DNA from: Rhizobium sophorae
Lineage (GTDB): Bacteria > Pseudomonadota > Alphaproteobacteria > Rhizobiales > Rhizobiaceae
Assembly (NCBI RefSeq): GCF_013087515.1
Contig: NZ_JABFCN010000048.1
Span: 186,001 to 250,000, forward strand
Length of the DNA stretch: 64,000 nt
Direction: 5' to 3'
Position numbers and translations under genes: made by a program. How positions within the stretch are numbered: position 1 is the stretch's first letter; each line of letters starts with the position of its first letter. The notes below the pieces were generated by a model. The model did no database searches. It was not told the DNA's origin and saw only the letters and a list, made by a program, of their open reading frames with translations. Below are positions 51,896 to 62,000 of this stretch, piece after piece.

Positions 51896-54208
51896 TCATG
51901 CCGGTTGCGATGCCTCGACGACGGCGAGTGCCGCCATATTGACGACGCCGCGGGAAGTGACCGAGGGGGCGAGGATATGGGCGGGTAGCGCCGTGCCGAG
52001 CAGGATCGGTCCGACATGCAGGCCGTCGGTCATCGACTTCACCACACCGAGGGTGATGTTGGCGGCATCGAGGTTCGGGAAGACCAGGAGGTTCGCCTCA
52101 TCGTGCAGCGTCGTGTCCGGCATGACGCGCTTGCGCAGCGCTTCGGTGATGGCGCTTTCGCCATGCATCTCGCCGTCGACCTCGAGCTCGGGCGCGGCTT
52201 CGCGCACGAGCTGCAGGGCGTTGCGCATCTTCGTGGCGCTTTCGGATTCACGCGAGCCGAAATTGGAATGCGAGACCAGGGCGGCGCGCGGGGTAATGCC
52301 GAAACGGCGAATTTCCTCGGCCGCCAGCACCGTCGCCTCGGCGACCTCCTCGGCGTTCGGATTGAAGGTGACGTAGGTGTCGGTGAAGAAAGTGGCGCCG
52401 CGCTGTGAGATCATCAGGCTGAGGGCTGAGAAATCCCGAACATCCTTGCGCTTGCCGATGATCTGGCGGACGTCGCGCAGATGCTTCTCGTAGCGGCCTT
52501 CGAGGCCGCAGATCAGCGCATCGGCCTCGCCGCGCCTCAGCGCCAGCGCGCCGATGACGGTGGTATTGGTGCGCACGATCGTGCGGGCCGCTTCCGGGAT
52601 GACGCCGCGCCGGCCGACGAGGGAGAAATAAAGATCGACATATTCGCGGAAACGCGGATCGTCTTCCGGATTGATGACTTCGAAATCCTGCAGCGGCCGG
52701 ATGCGCAGGCCGTAGCGCTTCAGGCGCGTCTCGATGACTTGCGGGCGGCCGATCAGGATCGGTTCGGCAAGGCCTTCTTCGAGCAGCACCTGAGCAGCGC
52801 GCAGCACGCGCTCGTCCTCGCCTTCGGAGAAGATGACGCGCTTGCGCTCTGCGGCCTTGGCTGCTGTGAAGATCGGCTTCATGACGAAGCCGGAGCGGAA
52901 GACGAAGCGGTTCAGCTGGTCGAGATAGGCGTCGAAATCCTGGATCGGGCGACGCGCCACGCCGCTCTGTTCGGCAGCCTTAGCGACTGCAGGTGCGATG
53001 CGCAGGATCAGGCGCGGATCGAAGGGCGAGGGGATGAGATAGTCAGGGCCGAAGACCGGAGTCTCACCGGAATAGGCACGCGCGGCGACGTCGGACGGTT
53101 CTTCGCGGGCAAGGGCAGCGATGGCGCGCACGGCCGCCATCTTCATTTCCTCGTTGATCGTCTCGGCGCCGCAATCGAGCGCCCCACGGAAGATATAGGG
53201 GAAGCAGAGGACGTTGTTGACCTGGTTGGCGAAATCCGAGCGGCCGGTGCAGATCATCGCGTCGGGGCGGGCGGCACGGGCGAGATCCGGCATGATCTCC
53301 GGCGTCGGATTGGCGAGCGCCATGATCAGCGGCTTGTCGGCCATCTGCGCCAGCAGCTCCGGCTTCAGCACGCCGGCGGCGGAAAGGCCGAGGAAGACGT
53401 CGGCGCCACCGATATTTTCGGCGAGCGTGCGCGTCTCGCTCTTCTGGGCGTAGATGGATTTCCACTCGTCCATCAGCTCGATGCGGCCCTCATAGACGAG
53501 GCCTTCGAGATCGTGGACCCAGATGTTTTCGCGTTTTGCCCCGAGAATGACAAGCAGGTTGAGGCAGGCTAGGGCGGCAGCACCGGCTCCGGACGCGACG
53601 ATCTTGATGTCGGCGATGTTCTTGCCGGCGAGCTCCAGCCCGTTCAGGATCGCGGCGGCGACGATGATCGCCGTGCCGTGCTGGTCGTCGTGGAAGACGG
53701 GGATCTTCATCTTTTCGCGCAGGCGCCGCTCGACGTCGAAACATTCCGGCGCCTTGATGTCTTCGAGGTTGATGCCGCCGAAGGTCGGCTCCAGCGAAGC
53801 GATGGTCGAGACCATCTGGTCCACGGCTGCCGCGTCGATCTCGATATCGAAGACGTCGATGCCGGCGAATTTCTTGAAGAGCACGGCCTTGCCCTCCATG
53901 ACCGGCTTGGAGGCGAGAGGGCCGATATTGCCGAGGCCGAGCACGGCGGTGCCGTTGGAGATGACGGCGACGAGATTGGCGCGCGAGGTATATTCTGCCG
54001 CCATTTCGGGATTGTCGCGGATGGCAAGACAAGGGGCGGCAACGCCGGGCGAATAGGCCAGCGCCAGGTCGCGCTGGTTGCCGAGCGGCTTTGTCGCCTG
54101 GATCTCAAGCTTGCCGGGGCGGGGGTAGCGGTGGAAGAAAAGCGCCTGTTCGTCGAGATCGCCGCTCGTCAGGTTCTTTTCCGTCTTGGATTTTTCCAGA
54201 TGATCCAC
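51896..54208 (-). CDS. maeB: Malic enzyme fused to a phosphotransacetylase-like domain (Dme/Tme/MaeB type)
   Basis: Oxidative decarboxylation of malate to pyruvate (770 aa). Malic enzyme part at about 1-430: ALAYSPGVAAPCLAI near residue 45, GTAVLGLGNIGPLASKPVMEGKAVLFK (split), EDIKAPECFDVERRLR and the NAD(P)-site region ending GAGAAALACLNLL. The phosphotransacetylase-like part is at about 450-770; it has no catalytic PTA role in characterised rhizobial enzymes but mediates acetyl-CoA inhibition. The length equals the NAD-dependent Dme of Sinorhizobium, which is needed in nodules, but Dme cannot be told from NADP-dependent Tme by eye. The start is a GTG at 54208 with GGAGG 5 bases before it; the frame is open well upstream. 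Confidence 0.92.
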   Translation of the reverse strand: MDHLEKSKTEKNLTSGDLDEQALFFHRYPRPGKLEIQATKPLGNQRDLALAYSPGVAAPCLAIRDNPEMAAEYTSRANLVAVISNGTAVLGLGNIGPLASKPVMEGKAVLFKKFAGIDVFDIEIDAAAVDQMVSTIASLEPTFGGINLEDIKAPECFDVERRLREKMKIPVFHDDQHGTAIIVAAAILNGLELAGKNIADIKIVASGAGAAALACLNLLVILGAKRENIWVHDLEGLVYEGRIELMDEWKSIYAQKSETRTLAENIGGADVFLGLSAAGVLKPELLAQMADKPLIMALANPTPEIMPDLARAARPDAMICTGRSDFANQVNNVLCFPYIFRGALDCGAETINEEMKMAAVRAIAALAREEPSDVAARAYSGETPVFGPDYLIPSPFDPRLILRIAPAVAKAAEQSGVARRPIQDFDAYLDQLNRFVFRSGFVMKPIFTAAKAAERKRVIFSEGEDERVLRAAQVLLEEGLAEPILIGRPQVIETRLKRYGLRIRPLQDFEVINPEDDPRFREYVDLYFSLVGRRGVIPEAARTIVRTNTTVIGALALRRGEADALICGLEGRYEKHLRDVRQIIGKRKDVRDFSALSLMISQRGATFFTDTYVTFNPNAEEVAEATVLAAEEIRRFGITPRAALVSHSNFGSRESESATKMRNALQLVREAAPELEVDGEMHGESAITEALRKRVMPDTTLHDEANLLVFPNLDAANITLGVVKSMTDGLHVGPILLGTALPAHILAPSVTSRGVVNMAALAVVEASQPA

Positions 54209-54552
54209 TGCCGCCTCCGTGCACGTCTTTTTTGAACTTTCTCCATACATCAATCGGATAACGGGGACAGTATGGAAATGCGGAGTGGGGAAAGTTTTCG
54301 TGAAAGGGCGGGGCGGCGTGCTGTGGGGCCACCCCCTTCTGCCCTGCAGACATCTCCCCGCACGGCGGGATCGGCAAGAGATTGGATCTTCGGTTCCTGT
54401 TTGGCGGTGCAATCGCGGTATTGGCAGCAAATGCCACCAACGGCAGTTCATGGCCCCAAACGGAAGTTCGGCCGAATTGACTCCTTCTAACTGCGTCAAT
54501 ACAATCTCTTTCGCCGAGTTTTGAGAGCCAGCGGTCAAGCAGGGGCGACGTT
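54209..54552. other. Intergenic region with a RIME-like remnant
   Basis: About 340 bases without a gene. It holds the promoter side of the malic enzyme gene and, at about 54318-54385, a degraded mosaic repeat (CCACCCCCTTCTGCCCTGC followed by ATCTCCCCGCACGGCGGG). No convincing reading frame. Confidence 0.5.
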
Positions 54553-55164
54553 GTGAAACTGGTCATTGGTCGGCTGCCACTCACCAGAGTGAAAGAGGCA
54601 GTTGCCCTGCTGACGCGGGCATTCATGCCCGACCCGATCTTCTCGTATTACTTTCCTGATGCCAACCGGCGCGCCGAGGTGTTCCGAGCCTTCTTTAACG
54701 ATGTGGTGCGCACGCACATCAGGTTTGGGCACGTCTATGCGGCCATGATGGATGAGAAGATTGTGGCGGCGGCGGTCTGGCGGCCACCAGACGCTGGACA
54801 GTCGACCGCCAGGGACCTCAGGCGCCAAACGCTGACTGAAAACCGGGTACGTGCGATCGACCCAAAAGCTGCGGTCGCCCTATTCGAAGGCTTCGCTGGG
54901 CTCGAATCCGGGCACCCCTCCGAGCCGCATTGGTATCTTTTCTTCATCGGTGTTGAGCCTGAGATGCAAGATAGCGGCATTGGATCTCGCCTGCTTGCCC
55001 CGGTATTGGAGAACGCCGACCGGTCGCGCGCGCCATGCTATTTGGAAACACCCTTTCCGCGAACCCACGACTTCTATCGTCGGCTTGGCTTCGTAATCGA
55101 CGTGGAGGGGCATCCGTTTGCGGGGGCGCCCACGCTCTGGGCAATGACTCGGGCACCGAAATGA
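54553..55164 (+). CDS. GNAT-family N-acetyltransferase
   Basis: Acetyl-CoA-dependent transferase (203 aa). Acetyl-CoA-binding motif A is visible as LFFIGVEPEMQDSGIGSRLLAPVLENAD in two parts (about residues 135-160), and motif B with the terminal Tyr as FYRRLGF (about 176-182). The N-terminal segment MPDPIFSYYFPD is typical of the group of yeast Mpr1-like and puromycin-type transferases. The start is a GTG at 54553 with AGGGG upstream. Substrate unknown. Confidence 0.85.
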   Translation: MKLVIGRLPLTRVKEAVALLTRAFMPDPIFSYYFPDANRRAEVFRAFFNDVVRTHIRFGHVYAAMMDEKIVAAAVWRPPDAGQSTARDLRRQTLTENRVRAIDPKAAVALFEGFAGLESGHPSEPHWYLFFIGVEPEMQDSGIGSRLLAPVLENADRSRAPCYLETPFPRTHDFYRRLGFVIDVEGHPFAGAPTLWAMTRAPK

Positions 55165-55545
55165 GTCAAAACTGATGTATTAGGGCCAAATCTACTTGTT
55201 CAAGCGCTGGTCCGCTTCTGGCGCGAAGCAGTCGCCGAGCGCGGCCAGCGGTCGATGGTATCTGCTACCTAATTCCGCAAGATCGTCACGCCTCTCATTG
55301 TTTGGGAAGCCAGCCCGCACATTTGGATCTCCCTTTTGTGGGAGATGCCCGGCAAGGCAGCGGGGTAACCTACGGCATGACCAATTCGGTCTTGATGCCT
55401 GGCTGCCGCCATTCTCTCGATCTTTTTGTCCAAACGCCAGAGCCGCCGCGGCCAGCTAATCCTTTTGGGTAAACTTGTCCGACGACCTCAACGGGCGCAG
55501 GATGCCGCCGCGACGGTGCGGGGCGCCGGTCGCATGGAGGAAATC
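55165..55545. other. Intergenic region, nothing recognised
   Basis: About 380 bases between the GNAT and the oxidoreductase gene. Frames here overlap the upstream extension of the oxidoreductase but show no domain, and no repeat or palindrome stands out. Confidence 0.4.
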
Positions 55546-56985
55546 ATGGACAATTTGAACCTGACGACCCTGCAAAGGGGTCAGACGATGGTCAATGACG
55601 TGGCCATCGATGCCTTTGCCGCCGGATTTCGCGGCAGTCTCCTGACCAGCAAGGATATGGATTACAACGAGGCGCGGACGATCTGGAATGCGATGATCGA
55701 CCGCCGGCCCGGGCTTATTGCGCGCTGTGCCGGTGCCGCCGATGTCGTGCGGGCGGTGCGGTTTGCCCGCGACAACAATCTGCTCGTTTCAGTGCGCGGC
55801 GGCGGGCACGGCATTGCCGGCAATGCCGTCTGCGAGGGTGGTGTGGTCATCGACCTGTCGGCGATGAAATCGGTGCGAGTCGATCCGCAAACGCGGCGCG
55901 CCAGGATCGAGCCGGGCTCCACGCTTGCCGATGTCGACAAGGAAACGCTGGCCTTCGGGCTGGTGCTGCCGACCGGCATCAATTCCACCACCGGCATCGC
56001 CGGACTGACGCTCGGCGGCGGCTTCGGCTGGCTCACACGCAAATTCGGGCTGACGCTCGATAATCTGCTTTCAGTGGACGTGGTGACGGCCGATGGTGAG
56101 TTTGTCAAGGCGAGCGAGACGGAAAAGCCGGACCTCTTCTGGGCGTTGCGCGGCGGCGGCGGCAATTTCGGTGTCGTCACATCCTTTGAATTTAAACTCA
56201 ACCCGCTCAATCCGGAGGTGCTCGCCGGGCTGGTCGTGCATCCCTTCGCCGATGCGGAGAAGGTGCTGAGGGAATATCGGCAGGCGCTGGACGCGGCACC
56301 CGATGAGCTGACCTGCTGGGTGGTGATGCGCCAGGCGCCGCCGCTGCCGTTCCTTCCGGCCGAATGGCACGGCAAGGAGATCGTCGTGCTCGCCATGTGC
56401 TATTGCGGAGACATCGCTGCGGGCGAAAAGGCGGCGGCCAGATTGCGCACCATCGGAAATCCGATTGCCGACGTCGTTGGCCCGGTGCCGTTTACCGGCT
56501 GGCAGCAGGCATTCGACCCGCTGCTCACGCCCGGTGCACGCAATTACTGGAAGAGCCAGGATTTCGCCTCGCTCTCGGATGCGGCGATCGATGTGCTGCT
56601 CAAGGCCGTGCGCAAGCTGCCCGGACCGGAATGCGAGATCTTCATCGGCCATGTCGGCGGTGCTGCCGGGCGTGTGCCCATCGAGGCCACCGCATTTCCG
56701 CAACGCAGCTCGCATTTCGTCATGAATGTGCATGCGCGCTGGCGGGAGGCCGGGATGGACGGAAGCTGCATCGGCTGGGCGCGGGAGCTCTTCGAGGCTA
56801 CCAAGCCGCATTCTGTCGGCACCGCCTACATCAACTTCATGCCCGAAGACGAAGGCGATCGCGTCGAGACCGCCTACGGCGCCAACTACGCTCGCCTTGC
56901 CGAGATCAAGCGGCGCTACGATCCGAACAATCTGTTCCGGATGAACCAGAATGTTAAACCGACGGCGGCAGTACGCGCTGCCTAG
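55546..56985 (+). CDS. FAD-linked oxidase, berberine-bridge type
   Basis: Flavoprotein oxidoreductase (479 aa) with a FAD_binding_4 domain (about 35-210) and a C-terminal BBE segment. The flavin-linking region VSVRGGGHGIAGNAVCEGG (about 83-101) contains the His that in this family bonds covalently to FAD, and a Cys a few residues later. FGWLTRKFGLTLDNLLSVDVVTADG (split) and the terminal RYDPNNLFRMNQNV are typical. The ATG at 55546 follows GGAGGAAATC; ATG at 55534 and the open frame up to 55426 are less likely. Substrate, probably a sugar or small alcohol, is unknown. Confidence 0.9.
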   Translation: MDNLNLTTLQRGQTMVNDVAIDAFAAGFRGSLLTSKDMDYNEARTIWNAMIDRRPGLIARCAGAADVVRAVRFARDNNLLVSVRGGGHGIAGNAVCEGGVVIDLSAMKSVRVDPQTRRARIEPGSTLADVDKETLAFGLVLPTGINSTTGIAGLTLGGGFGWLTRKFGLTLDNLLSVDVVTADGEFVKASETEKPDLFWALRGGGGNFGVVTSFEFKLNPLNPEVLAGLVVHPFADAEKVLREYRQALDAAPDELTCWVVMRQAPPLPFLPAEWHGKEIVVLAMCYCGDIAAGEKAAARLRTIGNPIADVVGPVPFTGWQQAFDPLLTPGARNYWKSQDFASLSDAAIDVLLKAVRKLPGPECEIFIGHVGGAAGRVPIEATAFPQRSSHFVMNVHARWREAGMDGSCIGWARELFEATKPHSVGTAYINFMPEDEGDRVETAYGANYARLAEIKRRYDPNNLFRMNQNVKPTAAVRAA

Positions 56986-57045
56986 CCCCGACGATCCCGT
57001 GCTCGGGTGATATACCCGGGCACGGGATGAGGCGCCGATTGCTTG

Positions 57046-57651
57046 TCAGCCCTCGGTGAGTTGGATCAATTCCTTCAGCAGAACCGCGTCGTCGGAGCCG
57101 GCATGGTCGTCCGGTCTCAGAACATGGGCAAGCCATGCTCCGTCTGCTGCCAGGCGAACGATCTCGAGCCGCATTCCGGCGTCGGTTTCGGCGTGCCTGA
57201 CAAGCCGGTCATTCATCCATCTGTGCCAGAGGCTCTTGGAGTAGGGGTCGGCAAGCACGGTCATGGTTTGCGCCGACCATGGGCTGTTGTTGAGGGCGCG
57301 GTCGGCAAACAGGGTGCGGACATAGGCGCGGGTGAATGTGCCGCGGCCGCCCTTATCCTTTTCCAGCTCCTGGTCGATTTCGCGGTCGAGGTTTTCCATC
57401 ATGCCGTCGAACACGGCCTCTATAAGCGCCTGCTTATTGGGGAAGTGGTGAAACAGACCTCCCTTGGTCACGCCGGCTGCGCTGGCGACAGCCTGCAGGC
57501 TGACGGCGGCCAGACCATGCTCGAGCGCCAGCTTGGTGGCGCAATCGAGAAGAGCCTGCCGCACGACATCCGGCTGTTTCTTTCTGTTGCGGGGGCTATC
57601 TACCAATGCATGACTCGTGTTCGAGATGAGCTTCGTGACGATCAGTATCAC
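57046..57651 (-). CDS. TetR/AcrR-family repressor
   Basis: Regulator of the adjacent RND pump (201 aa). The helix-turn-helix is SLQAVASAAGVTKGGLFHHFPNKQALIEAV in two parts at about residues 51-80. The C-terminal ligand-binding region is of the TetR_C_6 type. The start is uncertain: the GTG at 57651 gives the longest product but has a poor ribosome site, and TTG 57606 is possible. Divergent from the RND genes with an 18-base palindrome between them. The inducing compound is unknown. Confidence 0.88.
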   Translation of the reverse strand: MILIVTKLISNTSHALVDSPRNRKKQPDVVRQALLDCATKLALEHGLAAVSLQAVASAAGVTKGGLFHHFPNKQALIEAVFDGMMENLDREIDQELEKDKGGRGTFTRAYVRTLFADRALNNSPWSAQTMTVLADPYSKSLWHRWMNDRLVRHAETDAGMRLEIVRLAADGAWLAHVLRPDDHAGSDDAVLLKELIQLTEG

Positions 57652-57698
57652 TCCCGGGATCGCGGTTCCATGGGCACGCTGAACGTGATAAGGCTATC

Positions 57699-57716
57699 AT
57701 ACCAACCGGTAGGTAT
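57699..57716. promoter_or_regulatory. Candidate TetR operator
   Basis: ATACCAACCGGTAGGTAT is a palindrome with one mismatched base pair on each arm, placed between the TetR gene and the RND membrane-fusion gene. TetR-controlled RND operons in proteobacteria often carry ACCGACCGGT-like sites of this form. Confidence 0.6.
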
Positions 57717-57823
57717 CTTGCAAAGCGGAAAAATATCGACTATCTGTCGGCTCAGAGGCCCGCCGAACGTCATGTCGGCGGGCTGTTATTTTTTGGACGA
57801 CATTGGGGCCACCTGGAAGGCTG

Positions 57824-59002
57824 ATGACCATGCTTCTTCATACGAAATCATTGCGTTACGCGCTGACCTTGGCGCTGCTTCTCAGTGCAGGCCTGCCGGC
57901 TTCCGCTCAGGAAGGCGGGGCGATGCCGCCTGCCGCCGTCAGTGTCCTGACGCTTAGCAGCCGCCCCGTTCCTGTGGTCAGCGAACTGCCCGGCCGCATT
58001 GCCGCAACGCGCGTTTCCGAAGTGCGGGCCAGGGTTTCCGGCATCTTGCAGCAGCGGATCTTCGAGCAGGGCAGCCTCGTTCATCAAGGCGATGTGCTCT
58101 ACCGGATCGATCCGGCGCTGTTCCGCGTCCGGGTGGCAAGTGCGGAGGCAAGCCTCGATCGCGCCAAGGCGACGCAGCTGAATGCTCGCCAGCAACTGGA
58201 CCGGCAGAAGTCGCTGCGGGACCGCGATGTTGCCAGCGGTATCGAATACGATGCGGCAGCCGTCGCCCTTGCCCAGGCCGATGCCGATGTCGCGCTGGCG
58301 CAGGCCGCCCTCGACGAAGCGAAAATCAATCTCGGCTATACCGAAGTCCGTGCGCCGATATCAGGCATCATCGGCGGCGCGCTGGTGACGGAAGGCGCGC
58401 TGGTGACGGCCGACGCCGGCGACGCGCTGGCGATGATCCAGCAGATCGACCCCGTCTATGCCGACTTCACGCAATCTTCCGGAGACCTGCTGGCGCTGAA
58501 GCGGGCGGTCGAGAACGGCAGCCTCACATCGACCGAACCAGGCAAGGCCGACATCAAGCTCGTCTTCGAGGACGGCACGGTCTATGGCGAAGCCGGGAAG
58601 CTGCTTTTCAGCAGTGCCAGCGTCGATGCGACGACGGGCCAGGTCACCCTTCGCGGCGAATTTCCCAATCCGAAGGGCGATTTGCTGCCGGGGCTTTACA
58701 TCAGGGTCCGCATCGAACAGGCCGTCCGTGAGAAGGCAATCCTCATTCCGCAGCGCGCCGTCATCCGCACGGCCGACGGCAAGGCTCAGGTCTATGTCGT
58801 CCAGGAGGGAGACGTAGCACAGCCGCGTGACGTGGAGCTCGGTCAATCCTTCGGCAATGAATGGGTGGTCGAAAGCGGCCTGTCATCAGGTGAGCGTCTC
58901 GTTGTCGACGGCAGCCAGAAGCTGCAGCCGGGCGCAAAGGTCGCGCCGGAAGAATGGCGGGATGGCCAGCTCGCGTCCGGTGACGCCAAGAAGCCGGAGT
59001 AG
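57824..59002 (+). CDS. RND efflux periplasmic adaptor (AcrA/MexA type)
   Basis: Membrane-fusion protein (392 aa) linking the inner-membrane pump to an outer-membrane channel. The signal peptide covers about residues 1-28 (cleavage after ASA). Lipoyl, helical hairpin and beta-barrel domains follow: VSEVRARVSGILQQRIFEQGS, the hairpin at about 105-165, then LGYTEVRAPISGIIGG. No lipobox Cys is present, unlike AcrA. The ATG at 57824 follows GGAAGG. It ends 5 bases before the pump gene, so they are co-transcribed. No outer-membrane TolC-like gene is included. Confidence 0.93.
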   Translation: MTMLLHTKSLRYALTLALLLSAGLPASAQEGGAMPPAAVSVLTLSSRPVPVVSELPGRIAATRVSEVRARVSGILQQRIFEQGSLVHQGDVLYRIDPALFRVRVASAEASLDRAKATQLNARQQLDRQKSLRDRDVASGIEYDAAAVALAQADADVALAQAALDEAKINLGYTEVRAPISGIIGGALVTEGALVTADAGDALAMIQQIDPVYADFTQSSGDLLALKRAVENGSLTSTEPGKADIKLVFEDGTVYGEAGKLLFSSASVDATTGQVTLRGEFPNPKGDLLPGLYIRVRIEQAVREKAILIPQRAVIRTADGKAQVYVVQEGDVAQPRDVELGQSFGNEWVVESGLSSGERLVVDGSQKLQPGAKVAPEEWRDGQLASGDAKKPE

Positions 59003-59007
59003 GATCG

Positions 59008-62000
59008 ATGGCACGTTTCTTTATCGATCGCCCGATCCTTGCCTGGGTCTTTGCGATCTTCATCTCCATAGCCGGCCTGATCGCGCTGCCGTTCCTGCCG
59101 GTCGCGCAATATCCGAAGGTCGCTCCGCCGCAGCTCAGCATAACCACCAGCTATCCCGGCGCATCGCCGCAGGACATCTATCAGGGCGTCACTCGCCAGA
59201 TCGAGGAAGAGCTGAACGGGGTCGAGCACCTTACCTATTTTGAGTCGACCTCTGATACCTCAGGTGCAATGACGATCACCGCGACCTTTGCCGCGGGCAC
59301 CGATATCGACCAGGCTTCCGTCGACGTTCAGAATGCCATCCGCCGCGTCGAACCGCGGCTGCCGCAATCCGTCAAGGATCAGGGCATCACCGTCGAGGAG
59401 GCGTCCTCAGGCTTCCTGATGTTCATCTCGCTGACCTCGACGGACGGGAAGACCGACGAGGTGGCGCTCGGCGATTATCTCAACCGAAACGTCATCGGCG
59501 AACTGCGCCGGCTCGAGGGCGTCGGCCGCGCGCAGCTGTTTGCTTCGCAGCGGGCGATGCGCATCTGGATCGATCCCGACAAGATGGTCGGCCTGAGCCT
59601 CACCGCATCCGACATCAGCGCGGCAATCTCGGCGCAGAATGCCCAGGTGGCGGCGGGCCAGATCGGCGCAGCACCCAATCCGATCTCGCAGGATCTGACG
59701 GCGACAGTGCTGGTCAAGGGGCAACTGACCGACATCAAGGAGTTCGGAGACATCGTGCTGCGCGCCAATGCCGACGGATCGAACGTCAGGCTCCGCGACG
59801 TCGCGCGCATCAAAGAGGGCAGCGAGAGCTACAGCTTTTCCACGCGCTTGAACGGGCAGCCGAGTGCCGCCATCGCCATCCAGCTGTCGTCGACAGGCAA
59901 TGCCGTCAATACGTCCAATCTGGTCACGGCGAAGATGGAGGAGCTGTCACGCTTCTTCCCTGATGGCGTCGAATATTCCGTTCCCTATGATACCAGCCCG
60001 TTCGTCTCGGCATCGATCGAGAAGGTGGCGCATACGCTTGCAGAAGCCGTCGCGCTCGTCTTCGTCGTCATGCTCATCTTCCTGCAGAGCTTCCGCTACA
60101 CCATCATTCCGACGCTCGTCGTGCCCGTCGCGCTGCTCGGGACGCTGGCTGTCATGTATGCCGCCGGCTTCTCGATCAACGTGCTGACGATGTTTGCGAT
60201 GGTGCTTGCCATCGGCATTCTCGTCGACGACGCCATCGTGGTGGTGGAAAACGTCGAGCGGCTGATGGCGGTGGAAGGGCTGTCGCCGAAGGAAGCGACC
60301 AAGAAGGCGATGCGGCAGATCACCGGCGCGATCCTCGGGATTACGCTGGTTCTCTCCTGCGTCTTCGTGCCAATGGCGTTCTTCCCGGGCTCGACAGGCA
60401 TCATCTACCGTCAGTTCAGCCTGACCATGGTCGTGTCCATCCTGTTTTCGGCCTTCCTGGCGCTGTCGCTGACCCCGGCGCTTTGCGCCACTTTCCTGAA
60501 GCCGATCAAGGGTCATCACGAGAAGAAGGGCATCGCCGGCTGGTTCAACCGCAACTTCGACCGGCTGACCGGCCGTTATGCCCGCACCGTCGAAGGATTG
60601 GCCAAGCGCTCCTGGCGGGTGATGGCCGTCTATGTCGCGCTGCTCATCGGCCTTGGCTACCTCTTCGTCAACCTGCCGAGCAGCTTCGTGCCGGATGAGG
60701 ATCAGGGCTTCCTGATCGTCGACGTGCAGGGGCCGCCGGAGGCGAGCCGCAACCGCACGGTGGCCTCGCTCGAAAGCATCGAGGCGATCTTCAGGAGGGA
60801 GCCGGCCGTTGCAAACGTCGTTGCGATCCAGGGCTTCAGCTTCTCGGGGCAGGGACCGAACGCTGCCCTGGTGTTCGTCACGCTCAAGGACTGGGCCGAA
60901 CGCGGCGCCGGCAATTCGGTACAAGAGATCTCCAACCGCGCCAACATGCAGCTGTTTGGGCTTAAGGACGCCACCTCCTTCGCGCTGTCGCCGCCGCCGA
61001 TCGAAGGGTTCGGCACGACCAACGGCTTCACCTTCCGCCTGCAGGATCGCGGGGCGAAAGGCCAGGCGGCACTGACAGAGGCGGCGGGAATGCTGATCGG
61101 CAAGGCATCGCAGAATCCCATCATATCAGGTATCCGCCCGGAAGGCATGCCTGACTCGGCCCAGCTCGTGCTCGTCATCGATCGCGAAAAGGCAAATACC
61201 TTCGGCGTCGCCTTCGCCGACATCAATAGCACGATCACCGCCAATCTCGGTTCGAGCTATGTCAACGATTTCCCGAATTCGGGCCGCATGCAGCGCGTCA
61301 TCGTGCAGGCGCAGGACAAGAGCAGACTTCAGGCGGAAGACCTGATGAAGCTCAATGTCCGCAATGCAAGCGGCGGCATGGTGCCGCTATCATCCTTCGC
61401 CGTCGCCGAATGGCAGAAGGGACCGGCCCAGATCGTCGGTTATAACGGCTACCCTTCCGTGCGTATCTCCGGCGCTCCGGCGCCGGGATATTCGTCGGGG
61501 GCGGCGATTATCGAAATGGAGCGGCTGGCCTCGGAACTTCCCGACGGCTTCGGCTTCGAATGGACCGGCCAGTCGCTGGAGGAGTTGAGATCGGGATCGC
61601 AGGCGCCGTTCCTGTTCGGCCTCAGCATTCTCTTCGTCTTCCTGCTGCTGTCGGGGCTTTACGAGAGTTGGTCCATCCCCTTGTCGGTGATGCTGGTCGT
61701 GCCGCTCGGCGTCATCGGCTGCGTGCTCGCGGTGATGAGCCGCGACATGTCCAACGACATCTACTTCAAGGTCGGCCTGATTGCGATCATCGGGCTGTCG
61801 GCGAAGAACGCCATCCTGATCGTCGAATTCGCCAAGGACGGCTATGCCGAGGGCAAATCGCTGATGGATGCCGCGATCGAAGGCGCCCGTCTGCGCTTCC
61901 GGCCGATCATCATGACCTCGCTCGCCTTCACTTTGGGCGTGGTGCCGCTCGCGATCGCCACCGGGCCAAGTGCGGCGAGCCAGAATGCCATCGGCACGGG

